Shown here piece after piece: positions 1-9,068 of a DNA stretch of 64,000 bases. Made by a program: the position numbers and the translations under genes. Positions within the stretch are counted from its first letter, which is position 1; the number at the start of each line of letters is the position of its first letter. The stretch is from Plectonema radiosum NIES-515 (GTDB lineage: Bacteria > Cyanobacteriota > Cyanobacteriia > Cyanobacteriales > Nostocaceae), in contig NZ_JAOWRF010000250.1 of NCBI RefSeq assembly GCF_025753815.1, positions 1 to 64,000 of the forward strand, given 5' to 3'. The notes under the pieces are model-generated. The model made no database searches and was not told the DNA's origin. It worked only from the letters and a program-made list of their open reading frames with translations.

Positions 1-15
1 CCCCCACTCCCCACT

Positions 16-786
16 ATGACTACTCAACACCCCGAACCAATTTTGTCTCCGTCTTCAGCGATCGCCGCTCTGTCTTGCGAAGATAATCAAATCCGTTATT
101 ATGCTGCTTGGTGGCTGGGGAAGCATCGCGTCCAATCCGGCTGTGAGGCTCTGTGTGCTGCCCTTTTGGATGTAACCTATCGCATCCCCTCAGGCGGGTA
201 TCCCCTGCGCCGTCAAGCCGCACGAGCGCTGGGACAACTGCAAAATCCCCAAGCCGTTAGCGCGTTAATTGGAGCGTTAGAATGTGACACGGATTTACGT
301 CTGCGGGAAGCCGCAATTCAAGCTTTAGCCGCTATTGGTGACGAAAAAGCGGCTACACCTTTGCTTGAACTTTTGCAATCTAGCCTTGAGCAACCTTATG
401 AAGCCCTAATAGAAGCCCTAGCCACTTTGCAAGTTTGGTCAGCTCGAAAGTTAGTTGAGCCTTTTCTTCATCATTCTTCTGAACGGGTACAATGTGCAGC
501 AGCGCGGTATATGTATCTTTTGACTCAACAGCCACAGTACATTGAACGTATTGTTAAAAATCTCAACCATGAGAATATGTATTTGCGCTGGGCAGCGATT
601 TTTGATTTAGGATCTGTTGGTCATCAACAAGCTGTAGAGGCGATTTTGACGGCTAAGGTTCCTAACAGTTTGAAGCTGTTAAATTTGAAGCGAATTTTAG
701 AAGCAGTTTTGGATAATCAGCACTCACAAAAGGAAACATCGCAGTTAATTTTCAAAGCAGTTGATGATTTGTTATTTCAGCTTTGA
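16..786 (+). CDS. pecE: Phycoerythrocyanin alpha-subunit lyase/isomerase subunit PecE
   Basis: A 256-residue HEAT-repeat protein. With PecF it attaches phycocyanobilin to the phycoerythrocyanin alpha subunit and isomerises it to phycoviolobilin. The CpcE/PecE signature YYAAWWLGK is at residues 28-36, followed by Ala/Leu-rich HEAT repeats (for example RRQAARALGQLQNPQAV near residues 63-79). It is clearly paralogous to the cpcE product at 4761-5591. The PecE assignment rests on the partner at 905-1540, which carries the PecF-type His-Cys motif, and on the known pecBACEF-cpc gene order of Mastigocladus/Anabaena; pecB, pecA and pecC should lie just left of the window. The ATG lies 15 bases from the window edge. 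Confidence 0.9.
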   Translation: MTTQHPEPILSPSSAIAALSCEDNQIRYYAAWWLGKHRVQSGCEALCAALLDVTYRIPSGGYPLRRQAARALGQLQNPQAVSALIGALECDTDLRLREAAIQALAAIGDEKAATPLLELLQSSLEQPYEALIEALATLQVWSARKLVEPFLHHSSERVQCAAARYMYLLTQQPQYIERIVKNLNHENMYLRWAAIFDLGSVGHQQAVEAILTAKVPNSLKLLNLKRILEAVLDNQHSQKETSQLIFKAVDDLLFQL

Positions 787-904
787 GATTAGGGACTAGG
801 AATTAGGGATAGGAATTAGTTTTTAATTCAAAACTTCTAACTCTCTAACCTCCAGTCCTTTTTTTAATGGAATTTTGATATCAGTAATTCAGTAATATTT
901 AACC

Positions 905-1540
905 ATGAATAGAATCAATGACGATATTGACGGCTTGATAAAGCAATTAAACCACGCCTCGACCCCAACGGATGCGATCGCTTCAATTTCTGCCATCGCT
1001 GCTACTGGTATAAAAGAACAACCAATTATCAAGGCGTTAATTTCCGCTTTGAGTCATCACCATCCTTCTGTTGGTGCTGCTGCTGTTGAGCTTTTGGTAC
1101 AGTTAGCACCTGCATCAGTCAAACCATTAATTGCTGCTTTTGATACTTCTAGCGATCAAGGGTTGCAAGCTCATATTATTCAGGCTTTAGCCCAAATTGG
1201 CGACCCGGAAGCAATTGAACTATTAGCTGAAGTTATCGGTACATCAGTTGCCAATCACTGTCAGGGAAATGTCCGTCGCATCGCTGCACGAGGACTGGGA
1301 CGAATCGGTAGCATTTCTAACAACCCAGAAAACATCCGCCGTACTCTCGACAAGCTAACTTGGGCGTTGTCCTCTCCCGAAGATTGGGGACTCCGTTACG
1401 CTGCTGTAGTTTCTCTGGCAGAAATTGCAACACCAGAGGCTCTAGTAGCCCTAGAACAAGCTTTAACCCAAGAAACCGATAAAGTTGTCCTTCATCGCAT
1501 TACAACCGCCTTAGAGGCGCTAGAGGTTGGCGTAGGGTAG
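905..1540 (+). CDS. pecF: Phycoerythrocyanin lyase/isomerase subunit PecF
   Basis: A 211-residue HEAT-repeat protein and partner of PecE. The motif NHCQGNVRRIAARGLG starts at residue 117, with the His-Cys pair at 118-119. In studied PecF proteins this pair is needed for the isomerase activity that turns phycocyanobilin into phycoviolobilin. The paralogous cpcF product has RRAAAKGLGNLHW at the equivalent place and no His-Cys pair, so the two can be told apart from sequence. The gene begins 118 bp after pecE and is probably co-transcribed with it. The gap carries the common 'aggaattagggat' type of repeat and no other gene. Confidence 0.9.
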   Translation: MNRINDDIDGLIKQLNHASTPTDAIASISAIAATGIKEQPIIKALISALSHHHPSVGAAAVELLVQLAPASVKPLIAAFDTSSDQGLQAHIIQALAQIGDPEAIELLAEVIGTSVANHCQGNVRRIAARGLGRIGSISNNPENIRRTLDKLTWALSSPEDWGLRYAAVVSLAEIATPEALVALEQALTQETDKVVLHRITTALEALEVGVG

Positions 1541-1547
1541 GGGCAGG

Positions 1548-1668
1548 GTGACAAGGGGGACAAGGGAGACAAGGGGGACAAGGGGGACAAGGGAGACAAG
1601 GGAGACAATGAGAATAATTCTTTCCCCCCCTGTCCCCCTGTTCCCCTCCCCCCCTCCCCCTTGGGACA
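1548..1668. repeat. G-rich 9-bp tandem repeat facing a C-rich tract
   Basis: About seven units of gacaaggg(g/a) run from about 1550 to 1607, directly after the pecF stop. A C-rich tract (ccccctgtccccctgttcccc type, about 1624-1668) follows after an AT-rich spacer of about 16 bp. The two arms are roughly complementary and could fold into a GC-rich hairpin between the pec and cpc units. Open frames over this stretch are low-complexity and not genes. Confidence 0.75.
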
Positions 1669-1689
1669 AAGAATCCAAAAAATTTCCAA

Positions 1690-2223
1690 CCAACTTGAGA
1701 AAGGTAAATTTAACTTTTTGTAATAAATCTGCCCAGAGCAGCAAAGACTATATGAGACTGTAATATGTGCCTTGTAAGGGTTTTTGCCAAACTTAAGAAA
1801 ATATTAAAACAGTGATATCTTGCCTAAATATCCCCTGAAAATTAAGTTTTGTTACTGAAAATATTTGCTTTTCTCAGTTGCAAGCCTTGTATGTAAAGGA
1901 TTTGAGGCTTTTCTTATCTGTGCAACTTATTTCTTCACAATTTGTAACAAATAATGGATCTATGGCGTTGTATAAACATAAGCTGGAGGGGTTAAAGAAC
2001 AGACAAAAGTTAAACGAGGCAATCAATTCATAAAGGTTGCTGGTTTCTCATAAAATCACCCCAGTTTCTCATAATTTTTCTTTCAGACAGTGAAAGAGGA
2101 ATGTGAGAGGAGTTGAGAAACAGTTTTATTTTAAGTCAGTTGTTTAGCAGTTCCGCATTGATAAAACATTGCCAGTTTTAGTCAAGACAGCACTCAAATT
2201 ACGGAATTAGGAGAAAACAGTCC
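1690..2223 (+). promoter_or_regulatory. Leader and presumed promoter region of cpcBA
   Basis: About 530 bp of AT-rich non-coding DNA precede the highly expressed cpcB gene. It contains two TTTCTCATAA direct repeats near 2045 and 2067 and ends in a good ribosome binding site (AGGAG, about 12 bases before the ATG). I infer a strong, probably regulated promoter because cpcBA transcripts are normally very abundant, but I cannot place -10/-35 boxes with confidence. No gene is visible here. Confidence 0.45.
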
Positions 2224-2742
2224 ATGTTAGACGCATTTGCAAAGGTAGTTGCTCAAGCTGATTCTCGTGGAGAATTCCTAAGCACCGAGCAACTCGATGC
2301 TCTCACCAAGTTGGTAAAAGACGGTAACTCCCGTTTGGATACCGTCAACCGCATCACCAGCAATGCTTCGGCGATCGTTACCAACGCAGCTCGTTCTTTG
2401 TTTGAAGAACAGCCTGGATTAATTGCTCCTGGTGGTAATGCTTACACCAATCGTCGCATGGCAGCTTGCCTACGCGACATGGAAATCATCTTACGTTATG
2501 TAACCTACGCGGTGATGGCTGGTGATGCTAGCGTGCTTGATGACCGCTGCTTGAACGGCTTGCGCGAAACATACCAAGCTTTGGGTACACCTGGTTCTTC
2601 CGTGGCAGTTGGTGTTCAAAAAATGAAGGACGCAGCAATCAAGATTGCTAACGATCCTAACGGTATCACCAAAGGCGATTGCAGCCAATTGATGTCTGAA
2701 GTAGCTAGCTACTTTGATCGCGCGGCTGCTGCGGTTGGTTAA
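2224..2742 (+). CDS. cpcB: Phycocyanin beta subunit
   Basis: 172 residues, the standard family length. The chromophore cysteines fall at residues 82 (MAACLRD) and 153 (GDCSQL). Asn72 (APGGNAY), the methylated asparagine of beta subunits, is present. The protein forms the (alpha-beta) phycocyanin building block of phycobilisome rods and carries two phycocyanobilins. AGGAG lies upstream of the ATG. cpcA follows after 79 bp. Confidence 0.98.
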   Translation: MLDAFAKVVAQADSRGEFLSTEQLDALTKLVKDGNSRLDTVNRITSNASAIVTNAARSLFEEQPGLIAPGGNAYTNRRMAACLRDMEIILRYVTYAVMAGDASVLDDRCLNGLRETYQALGTPGSSVAVGVQKMKDAAIKIANDPNGITKGDCSQLMSEVASYFDRAAAAVG

Positions 2743-2821
2743 TTTAAAACAAAAAAAGTCCGAAGCCTAAAGATTTAGGTTGATAGACAAAAGCTACGAA
2801 AAAAGAAGGAGATTATACATC

Positions 2822-3310
2822 ATGAAAACACCAATTACCGAAGCGATCGCAGCTGCTGATACCCAAGGACGTTTCTTGGGCAACACGGAACTCCAAGCCG
2901 TTAACGGTCGTTTTGAACGCGCAGCGGCGAGCATGGAAGCGGCTCGTGGATTGACCTCCAACGCTCAACGCTTAATTGATGGTGCAGCTCAAGCTGTTTA
3001 TCAGAAGTTCCCCTACACCACCCAAATGAGCGGTCCTCAATTCGCTGCTGATTCTCGTGGTAAGTCGAAGTGCGCCCGTGACATCGGTCACTACCTGCGG
3101 ATGGTAACCTACTGTTTGGTAGCTGGTGGCACCGGTCCAATGGATGAATACCTAATTGCTGGTTTGGATGAAATCAACCGCTCCTTCGACTTGTCCCCCA
3201 GCTGGTACGTAGAAGCTCTGAAGAACATCAAATCAAATCATGGTTTGAGTGGTCAAGCAGGTAACGAAGCCAACACCTACATCGATTACGCAATCAACGC
3301 ATTAAGCTAG
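2822..3310 (+). CDS. cpcA: Phycocyanin alpha subunit
   Basis: 162 residues beginning [13 protein letters not shown], the usual start and length of CpcA. The single bilin-binding cysteine is at residue 84 (SKCARD). A longer frame from 2780 is rejected because AGAAGGAGA ends about 8 bases before the ATG at 2822. CpcA is the substrate of the CpcE/CpcF lyase encoded downstream. Confidence 0.98.
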   Translation: MKTPITEAIAAADTQGRFLGNTELQAVNGRFERAAASMEAARGLTSNAQRLIDGAAQAVYQKFPYTTQMSGPQFAADSRGKSKCARDIGHYLRMVTYCLVAGGTGPMDEYLIAGLDEINRSFDLSPSWYVEALKNIKSNHGLSGQAGNEANTYIDYAINALS

Positions 3311-3314
3311 ATAG

Positions 3315-3431
3315 CGATCGGGCCCGGAGAGGGATGCAAGTGCTAGATGAAATCACCTAGCAGTTGGATCTCGCTCCGGGCATCGTTTTATCTGGAATAT
3401 AGATAAAAAATACTTATCACGCGCCCGGAGC
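3315..3431 (+). promoter_or_regulatory. Mutually exclusive stem-loops between cpcA and cpcC
   Basis: GCCCGGAG at 3322-3329 is complementary to CTCCGGGC at 3374-3381. A second copy of the same arm, GCCCGGAGC at 3423-3431, is complementary to GCTCCGGGC at 3373-3381. One central arm can therefore pair leftward (8 bp, plus CGAT/ATCG across a bulge) or rightward (9 bp), but not both. Inside the left hairpin TGCTAG (3341-3346) pairs with CTAGCA (3357-3362). ATCGTTTTAT follows the central arm. The likely role is attenuation or RNA processing that makes cpcBA mRNA exceed linker mRNA. Confidence 0.7.
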
Positions 3432-3470
3432 AACAGCAGCCGACGTAGTGCTTTCAAGGGGGAAATAAAA

Positions 3471-4331
3471 ATGGCGATTACAGCAGCAGCATCCAGGCTA
3501 GGAACAGAAGCTTACAGTGAAACAGGACGAGTTGAATTGCGTCCCTATGCTACGAAAGAAGACATCGAAGGAGTGATTCGTGCCGTGTATCGGCAAGTGT
3601 TGGGAAATGACTATTTGATGGCATCAGAACGCCTCAAAAGTGCAGAATCACTTCTGCGAGATGGCAACCTGACAGTGCGGGAATTTGTGCGTAGCGTTGC
3701 TAAATCCGAACTTTACAAAAACAAGTTTTTCTACAATAGTTTCCAAACCAGAGTCATCGAACTCAACTACAAGCATTTGTTGGGTCGCGCTCCCTATGAT
3801 GAGTCAGAAGTGGTTTATCACTTAGACTTATACGAAACCCAAGGATACGACGCGGAAATAGACTCATACATAGATTCAGCCGAGTACCAAAGCAGCTTTG
3901 GCGAGAATATTGTGCCTTACTATCGCGGCTTTGCCACCCAACCAGGGCAAAAAACCGTAGGCTTCAACCGGATGTTTAGGTTATACCGAGGTTACGCCAA
4001 CAGCGATACCTCCCAAGTAGAAGGCACTAAATCTCGTCTAGCACGGGAATTAGGCAATAATAGCGCTTCCTCAATTGTGGGACCATCAGGTAGCAACGAA
4101 AACTGGAATTTCCGCGCCACTGCGGATGTAACACCCAGAAGAAATATGGGTAACGCAGTCGGTGTAGGCGATCGCGTTTACCGCATCGAAGTAACCGGAC
4201 AGCTAAGTCCTGGGTATCCCCGCGTGCGTCGCAGCAGCTACGCAATCGTCGTCCCCTACGAACGCCTTTCCGAAAAGATGCAGCAAATTCAAAAGCAAGG
4301 TGGCAAAATCGTCAGCGTGTCACCAGCTTAA
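3471..4331 (+). CDS. cpcC: Phycocyanin-associated rod linker, CpcC type
   Basis: 286 residues. A phycobilisome linker domain covers about residues 15-165 ([41 protein letters not shown]). A C-terminal CpcD-like domain covers about 225-283 (YRIEVTGQ ... [17 protein letters not shown]). This is the classic two-domain rod linker that joins phycocyanin hexamers and tunes their absorption. AAGGGGG precedes the ATG. It lies downstream of the attenuator-like hairpins and in the same operon as cpcBA. Confidence 0.95.
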   Translation: MAITAAASRLGTEAYSETGRVELRPYATKEDIEGVIRAVYRQVLGNDYLMASERLKSAESLLRDGNLTVREFVRSVAKSELYKNKFFYNSFQTRVIELNYKHLLGRAPYDESEVVYHLDLYETQGYDAEIDSYIDSAEYQSSFGENIVPYYRGFATQPGQKTVGFNRMFRLYRGYANSDTSQVEGTKSRLARELGNNSASSIVGPSGSNENWNFRATADVTPRRNMGNAVGVGDRVYRIEVTGQLSPGYPRVRRSSYAIVVPYERLSEKMQQIQKQGGKIVSVSPA

Positions 4332-4334
4332 GAA

Positions 4335-4441
4335 AGTTAGGAGTGATGAGTTAAAAGTGATGAGTTAAGGGTTATGAGTTAAGAGTAGTGAAGTGATAAA
4401 TTCCGCTCCTCCGCTCTTTTGCTCCTCCGCTCTTTTGCTCC
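4335..4441. repeat. gagtgatgagttaa and gctcctccgctctttt short repeats
   Basis: The gap between cpcC and cpcD holds several copies of a (a/g)tgatgagttaa-like unit (4339-4390), then tandem 15-bp units of the form cctccgctcttttgct (about 4407-4441). A frame starting at 4393 runs through it into cpcD, but the repeat-encoded part (PPLFCSSALLLLL) is not protein-like for this family. Confidence 0.7.
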
Positions 4442-4473
4442 TACTAATTCATACTAAAGGAGAAATTAATCAT

Positions 4474-4737
4474 ATGTTCGGTCAAACCACAGTTGGTACA
4501 GGTGGCATTTCTACTGCCAGTAGCCGGATGTTCCGTTACGAAGTCACAGGCTTGCGGCAGAACTCCGAAAACGACAAAAATAGCTATGAAATCCGTAACA
4601 GTGGCAGCGTGTATGTCACAGTTCCATACAACCGGATGAACGAAGAAATGCAGCGGATTACCCGTATGGGCGGCACCATTGTCAAAATTGAGCCGTTGAC
4701 AGCTCAATCAGCACTAGGTGCAGATAGCGAATCTTAA
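4474..4737 (+). CDS. cpcD: Small rod-capping linker CpcD
   Basis: 87 residues from ATG 4474 (MFGQTTVG). AAAGGAGA sits about 10 bases upstream, which rejects the longer frame at 4393. The CpcD domain fills the protein (FRYEVTGLRQ ... VYVTVPYNRMNEEMQRITRMGG), matching the C-terminal domain of CpcC. CpcD caps the outer end of phycocyanin rods and limits their length. Confidence 0.95.
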   Translation: MFGQTTVGTGGISTASSRMFRYEVTGLRQNSENDKNSYEIRNSGSVYVTVPYNRMNEEMQRITRMGGTIVKIEPLTAQSALGADSES

Positions 4738-4760
4738 GGGCATAACTAAGACTCTTGGCA

Positions 4761-5591
4761 ATGAGAGAAAATGGCGCGGAAGAATATCTAGCAGAAAACG
4801 CACCACCGCTAAACTCTGAACAAGCGATCGCTAATCTGACATCACCAGATATAAGTCTTCGCTATTACGCCGCTTGGTGGTTGGGCAAATTCCGCGTTAA
4901 TTCCTCTTCTGCTGTAAATGCTTTAATTGCAGCGTTAGAGGACGAAGCCGACAGAACAGAACTCGGAGGCTATCCTCTGCGACGCAATGCGGCAAGAGCG
5001 TTGGGGAAATTAGGCGATACACAAGCCGTTGATGGGTTAATTAAGTCCTTGGAATGCTCCGACTTCTACGTGCGCGAAGCATCTGCCCAGTCTCTGGAAA
5101 TGTTGCGCTCACCAGTTGCCGTACCAGCACTGGTTTTACTGTTAGAAGGGGGTGTTGCCGCAGCCGTCCAAGTACCCGGACGCCCGCACTTAATCCAACC
5201 CTATGAAGCAGTATTAGAAGCTTTGGGAGCGATTGGGGCAAAAGAAGCTATTCCCCTAATTCAACCGTTCCTAGAGCATCCACTACCACGAGTGCAATGC
5301 GCCGCAACTAGAGCAATGTACCAACTAACACAAGATCCCAGCTATGGCGATCGCTTAGTTCTCGTATTGGACAGCGACGATTTGAAATTGCGCCGCGTTG
5401 CCCTGGGCGATTTGGGTGCAATCGGGTATCTAGCAGCAGCAGATGCGATCGCTCAGGCAAAAGTGGAAAATAGCTTCAAACTCATCGCCCTCAAAGGATT
5501 GTTAGAGCATCAACTGCCATCAGAGTTAGATGCACTTTCCCTTTGGGAGGATACCATCCGCGTAATGAACCTGATGGATGCGCTGTTGTAA
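4761..5591 (+). CDS. cpcE: Phycocyanin alpha-subunit phycocyanobilin lyase subunit CpcE
   Basis: 276 residues of HEAT repeats with the family signature YYAAWWLGKFR at about residues 35-45. Together with CpcF it attaches phycocyanobilin to Cys84 of CpcA. A TTG two codons upstream (4755) is possible, but ATG 4761 is the simpler start. It lies 23 bp after cpcD and is followed by cpcF. Confidence 0.95.
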   Translation: MRENGAEEYLAENAPPLNSEQAIANLTSPDISLRYYAAWWLGKFRVNSSSAVNALIAALEDEADRTELGGYPLRRNAARALGKLGDTQAVDGLIKSLECSDFYVREASAQSLEMLRSPVAVPALVLLLEGGVAAAVQVPGRPHLIQPYEAVLEALGAIGAKEAIPLIQPFLEHPLPRVQCAATRAMYQLTQDPSYGDRLVLVLDSDDLKLRRVALGDLGAIGYLAAADAIAQAKVENSFKLIALKGLLEHQLPSELDALSLWEDTIRVMNLMDALL

Positions 5592-5670
5592 ATGAGGAGC
5601 GGAGGCGCGAAATTATGAGTTTTAACTCCTCACTCATAACTTATAACTCCTAACTCCTGACTTGTGACCA

Positions 5671-6276
5671 ATGACTAAAGAACTAATTCGCGCGGTCGAG
5701 TCGGCTGATTCACCTGCTTTGATGGTGGCAGCAGTGCAAAAGTTGGCAAGAGCGAAAGATGAAGCGGCAATTCCTACCTTAATTGCGGTGTTTGGTTATA
5801 ACAACCCAACCGCAGCAGTAGCCGCAGTTGCCGGACTGGTGGAATTAGGCTACTTAGCAGTACCACAGCTGCTCTCTCAAATTGATGATTATAACTATGG
5901 CGCACGGGCTTACTCGATTCGTGCTTTGAGTGCGATCGCTGACCCCCGCGCAATAGAAATATTACTCAGCGCTGCTGCCACCGACTTTGCCCCAAGTGTC
6001 CGCCGTGCCGCTGCCAAAGGGCTAGGAAACTTACACTGGCATCAACTGAACGATCAAGATCGCCCATCTGCCCTGTCTCGATGTTTGGAAACATTACTTA
6101 ATATTTCTACAGACTCAGACTGGTCAATTCGTTATGCCGCTGTCGTCGGGTTGCAAGCATTGGCGAAAATTCCTGATTTGCGATCGCCTATTCAGGCTAG
6201 ATTCAAAGAAATGCTCTTCACCGACACCCAGAAAGCAGTTTGTGCCCGCGTACAACTAGCGCAATTAAAAGTGTAG
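5671..6276 (+). CDS. cpcF: Phycocyanobilin lyase subunit CpcF
   Basis: 201 residues of HEAT repeats (RRAAAKGLGNLHW, WSIRYAAVVGLQALA). It is the CpcE partner and lacks the His-Cys pair of PecF, so it is expected to be a plain lyase subunit. The stop codon TAG (6274-6276) is the TAG inside a dispersed repeat core (gTGTAGAGACG), so the last codons may be set by a repeat arriving at the gene end. The 79-bp gap before it contains the 'taactcctaactcc' repeat type. Confidence 0.93.
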   Translation: MTKELIRAVESADSPALMVAAVQKLARAKDEAAIPTLIAVFGYNNPTAAVAAVAGLVELGYLAVPQLLSQIDDYNYGARAYSIRALSAIADPRAIEILLSAAATDFAPSVRRAAAKGLGNLHWHQLNDQDRPSALSRCLETLLNISTDSDWSIRYAAVVGLQALAKIPDLRSPIQARFKEMLFTDTQKAVCARVQLAQLKV

Positions 6277-6320
6277 AGACGCGATAAATCGCGTGTTGTA
6301 GAGACGCTATTTATCGCGTC
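6273..6320. repeat. Palindromic GTAGAGACG-type repeat after cpcF
   Basis: GACGCGATAAA (6278-6288) and TTTATCGCGTC (6310-6320) form a perfect 11-bp stem, and GTAGAGACG occurs twice (6273 and 6298). It belongs to the dispersed family also found at 10057, 18384, 27645, 32668, 48436, 49932 and 60898. It overlaps the cpcF stop codon and lies before cpcG, so it could act as a stem-loop in the operon mRNA. Confidence 0.75.
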
Positions 6321-6355
6321 ATGGATTTATATCATAAAAAAAGGCAAAAGTCAAG

Positions 6356-7189
6356 ATGTCAATCCCACTACTTGAATATACTCCCAACTCGCAAAATCAG
6401 CGTGTTGAAGGGTACGAAGTACCTAGCGAAGACACCCCACAACCTTATCGGTTAACACCAACCTCTGAATATGCAGATATTGATGCGATAATTTGGGCAG
6501 CATATCGGCAAATATTCAGCGAACACTTAATTTTAAAAAAACATCGCCAACCCTTTTTAGAATCACAACTACGAAATCGGGCGATTACCGTTCGCGATTT
6601 GATTCGCGGATTAGGTAAAACTGACGTTTATTGGGAGCTAGTTGGAGAAACCAACTCTAACTACCGTCTAGTTGACATCACCTTAAAGCGGTTTTTAGGA
6701 CGTGCTAGCTACGGCAAAGACGAAGAAATTGCTTGGTCAATTGTAATTGCCACCAAAGGCTTGCACGGTTTCATCGACACCTTGCTTGACTCCCAAGAGT
6801 ATCTAAACAACTTTGGCAGCGACATTGTACCCTTCCAACGCCGCCGCTTCAAAGATAGACCCTTCAACTTAGTTAACCCCCGGTACGATGGAGATTATCG
6901 CAATCGCCTATTGGGACAATACTTAGAGGGACGTTCCTTTTATCAAGCGGTACGTACAGGCGAATCTGGACAACGCGGAGTTCGTCAAGCAATTCCGGAC
7001 ACATTCTTGTCAATGGCAGCGAGTGTATCACCAGGCGGGATGGAATACCAGCGATCGAGCGATCGCGCCAGAAATTACATCTCAAATCTCAAGCTGCCTG
7101 AAATGTCAAAACAAGTTACAGAAACTACCGTCAAACCTACGGAAGTTGCTTTGCCTTACCGTTACATCCCAGGAAACAAAACAACCTGA
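6356..7189 (+). CDS. cpcG: Phycobilisome rod-core linker CpcG (first copy)
   Basis: 277 residues. It begins MSIPLLEYTPNSQNQRV, the conserved CpcG N-terminus, and has a linker domain at about residues 30-160 (IIWAAYRQIFSEH, AITVRDLIRGLGKTDVY, RFLGRASYGKDEEIAWSI). The hydrophilic tail (residues 175-277) is the core-contacting part. It joins phycocyanin rods to the allophycocyanin core. No C-terminal membrane helix is visible, so it is not the CpcL type. Confidence 0.93.
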   Translation: MSIPLLEYTPNSQNQRVEGYEVPSEDTPQPYRLTPTSEYADIDAIIWAAYRQIFSEHLILKKHRQPFLESQLRNRAITVRDLIRGLGKTDVYWELVGETNSNYRLVDITLKRFLGRASYGKDEEIAWSIVIATKGLHGFIDTLLDSQEYLNNFGSDIVPFQRRRFKDRPFNLVNPRYDGDYRNRLLGQYLEGRSFYQAVRTGESGQRGVRQAIPDTFLSMAASVSPGGMEYQRSSDRARNYISNLKLPEMSKQVTETTVKPTEVALPYRYIPGNKTT

Positions 7190-7284
7190 CTACGAGTTAA
7201 GAGTTAGGAGTGAGAAGTTAGGAATTAACAACTTATGACTCATAACTCATGAAGGAATAACTCATAACTCAACACTTATTAACT

Positions 7285-8028
7285 ATGTCAATCCCTTTAC
7301 TACAATACAAACCCAGTTCTCAAAACCAGCGCGTAGCCGGTTACGAAGTCGGTAACGAAGACACCCCCAGAACTTACCGCATAGAAAACACTGGTAATGA
7401 TGGCGAAATCCAAGACTTAATTTGGGCTGCTTATCGGCAGATTTTCAGCGAACACGAAACCCTGAAATTTCATCGCCAAAAAAATCTCGAATCTCAGTTG
7501 AAGAACCGCGCAATTACCGTGCGCGACTTCATTCGAGGTTTGGCAAAATCTGAGGCGTTTCGGCGTTTGGTAGTAGAGACAAACTCTAACTACCGCATCG
7601 TCGAAGTTTGTCTCAAACGGCTTTTGGGGCGCACGTCTTATAATAAAGACGAAGAAATCGCTTGGTCAATCAAGATAGCAACCCTCGGTTGGGGTGGCTT
7701 TGTCGATGCATTGCTAGATAGCGAAGAGTATCAGACCAACTTTGGCGAGAATACAGTTCCCTATCAACGACGTCGCTTCAAAGACAGACCCTTTAACTTG
7801 GTGACACCTCGCTACGGTAATTACTGGCGCGATAAGGAAGAAAATGAACGTTACAAGTCTGGCGATATCAGTAACTTCCTAGATATGGCGAGTGGAATTC
7901 AGATTAGGACTGTTAAATCTACACCAGTTAACACTGCTAATATCCAAATTCCTGACATGACGAGGAATACCTTGCCCCAGGGTATTCCCGTTTCTGTTAG
8001 TCCCAGCGCTAGTTTTCCCGTGCGGTAA
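7285..8028 (+). CDS. cpcG: Phycobilisome rod-core linker CpcG (second copy)
   Basis: 247 residues, a close paralogue of the neighbouring copies. The N-terminus is [17 protein letters not shown], with LIWAAYRQIFSEH and KRLLGRTSYNKDEEIAWSI in the linker domain. The tail is shorter and Pro/Thr-rich, with no hydrophobic helix. The 95-bp gap to the first copy contains gagttaggagt-type repeats. Several rod-core linkers are typical of Nostocales phycobilisomes. Confidence 0.93.
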   Translation: MSIPLLQYKPSSQNQRVAGYEVGNEDTPRTYRIENTGNDGEIQDLIWAAYRQIFSEHETLKFHRQKNLESQLKNRAITVRDFIRGLAKSEAFRRLVVETNSNYRIVEVCLKRLLGRTSYNKDEEIAWSIKIATLGWGGFVDALLDSEEYQTNFGENTVPYQRRRFKDRPFNLVTPRYGNYWRDKEENERYKSGDISNFLDMASGIQIRTVKSTPVNTANIQIPDMTRNTLPQGIPVSVSPSASFPVR

Positions 8029-8177
8029 ATCGATTTGAGATTTTAGATTCAATCCCAAATCCAAATAAGGGACAATAAACAAAGAATCAGGATTTTGAGC
8101 AATCAAGCCTCTTTCAGTTTTCAGTTTCTCTTGGAATGACGTTTAATTCATTAATAAATTACGAGGAAGATTGCAGC

Positions 8178-8942
8178 ATGGCACTGCCATTACTTCAATA
8201 CAAACCCAGCAGTCAAAATCAACGAGTCAAAAGCTTTGGCAAAGCTGATTTAGATGAAGATACACCATACATCTACAGAATAGAAGATGTCAGCAGCTAT
8301 ACTGACATGCAAAATATCATTTGGGCGGGCTATCGCCAAGTTTTCTCAGAACATGAGATTCTCACCTTTAACCGTCAGAAAAATCTCGAATCTCAACTGA
8401 AAAATGGCTCCCTAACTGTACGCGACTTCATCCGTGGTTTAGCCAAATCTGAGGCTTTCTACCGTTTGGTTGTCTCAGTTAACAACAACTACCGCTTAGT
8501 AGACATTTGCCTCAAGCGCTTTTTAGGTCGTTCTTCTTACAACAAACAAGAAGAAATTGCTTGGTCAATTGTGATTGGTACTAAAGGCTTTAGCGGCTTT
8601 GTAGATGCCTTAGTTGACAGCGCAGAATACACCAGCGCATTTGGTGAGAACACCGTGCCTTACCAACGCAAGCGCATGGAAGGACGCCCCTACAACTTGG
8701 TAACACCTCGCTACGGCGAAGACTTCCAAGAAAGAGAAGGCACCGTTCAAACAGACTGGCGCTTCACACTGGACAAATACTACAGCAGCAAGTCCAAAGA
8801 ACGCCGATTGGCAGAAGGCGACCCCCGCAAATATGCGGATATGGCAGCCTCCATCGATACTTCAAATAATTACGCGCAAAAGATTTCTTCTTTTGACCTC
8901 GGCGATTTTCTCAGCCTCGTGCCATCTCGTGGTAGACGCTAG
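8178..8942 (+). CDS. cpcG: Phycobilisome rod-core linker CpcG (third copy)
   Basis: 254 residues from ATG 8178 ([17 protein letters not shown]). GAGGAAGA lies about 8 bases upstream, favouring this start over 8136. The linker domain contains [32 protein letters not shown] and [19 protein letters not shown]. The tail is charged ([21 protein letters not shown]) and ends SLVPSRGRR with no membrane segment. It is the last gene of the operon and is followed by a strong terminator. Confidence 0.93.
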   Translation: MALPLLQYKPSSQNQRVKSFGKADLDEDTPYIYRIEDVSSYTDMQNIIWAGYRQVFSEHEILTFNRQKNLESQLKNGSLTVRDFIRGLAKSEAFYRLVVSVNNNYRLVDICLKRFLGRSSYNKQEEIAWSIVIGTKGFSGFVDALVDSAEYTSAFGENTVPYQRKRMEGRPYNLVTPRYGEDFQEREGTVQTDWRFTLDKYYSSKSKERRLAEGDPRKYADMAASIDTSNNYAQKISSFDLGDFLSLVPSRGRR

Positions 8943-8971
8943 GATTTTAACTAGAAATACCTAAAATTTTA

Positions 8972-9068
8972 TACTGGGTCTGGTTTCTGTGTTGATGTGA
9001 CAATTAGCTGATAGTTTCTCTGTTAGCTCGGCGTTGCGTTAAGTGGAGACTAGACCCAGTAGTTTTTT
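8972..9068 (+). terminator. Stem-loop terminator of the pec/cpc operon
   Basis: TACTGGGTCT (8972-8981) and AGACCCAGTA (9052-9061) form a perfect 10-bp stem followed by a T-run (gTTTTTTT, to 9068). It lies 30 bp after the last cpcG. The roughly 70-base loop is long for a simple intrinsic terminator, but stem, position and T-tract agree with that role. The DNA from 9069 to 9267 contains nothing I recognise. Confidence 0.75.

Noticed and set aside
1492-1763. Open frames over the G-rich/C-rich repeat after pecF
   Set aside because: The translations are simple sequence (SPLSPLSPL, TRGTRETRGT), caused by the DNA repeat.
2780-2821. Longer start for cpcA
   Set aside because: The added residues ([14 protein letters not shown]) are not part of CpcA, and the ribosome site lies before ATG 2822.
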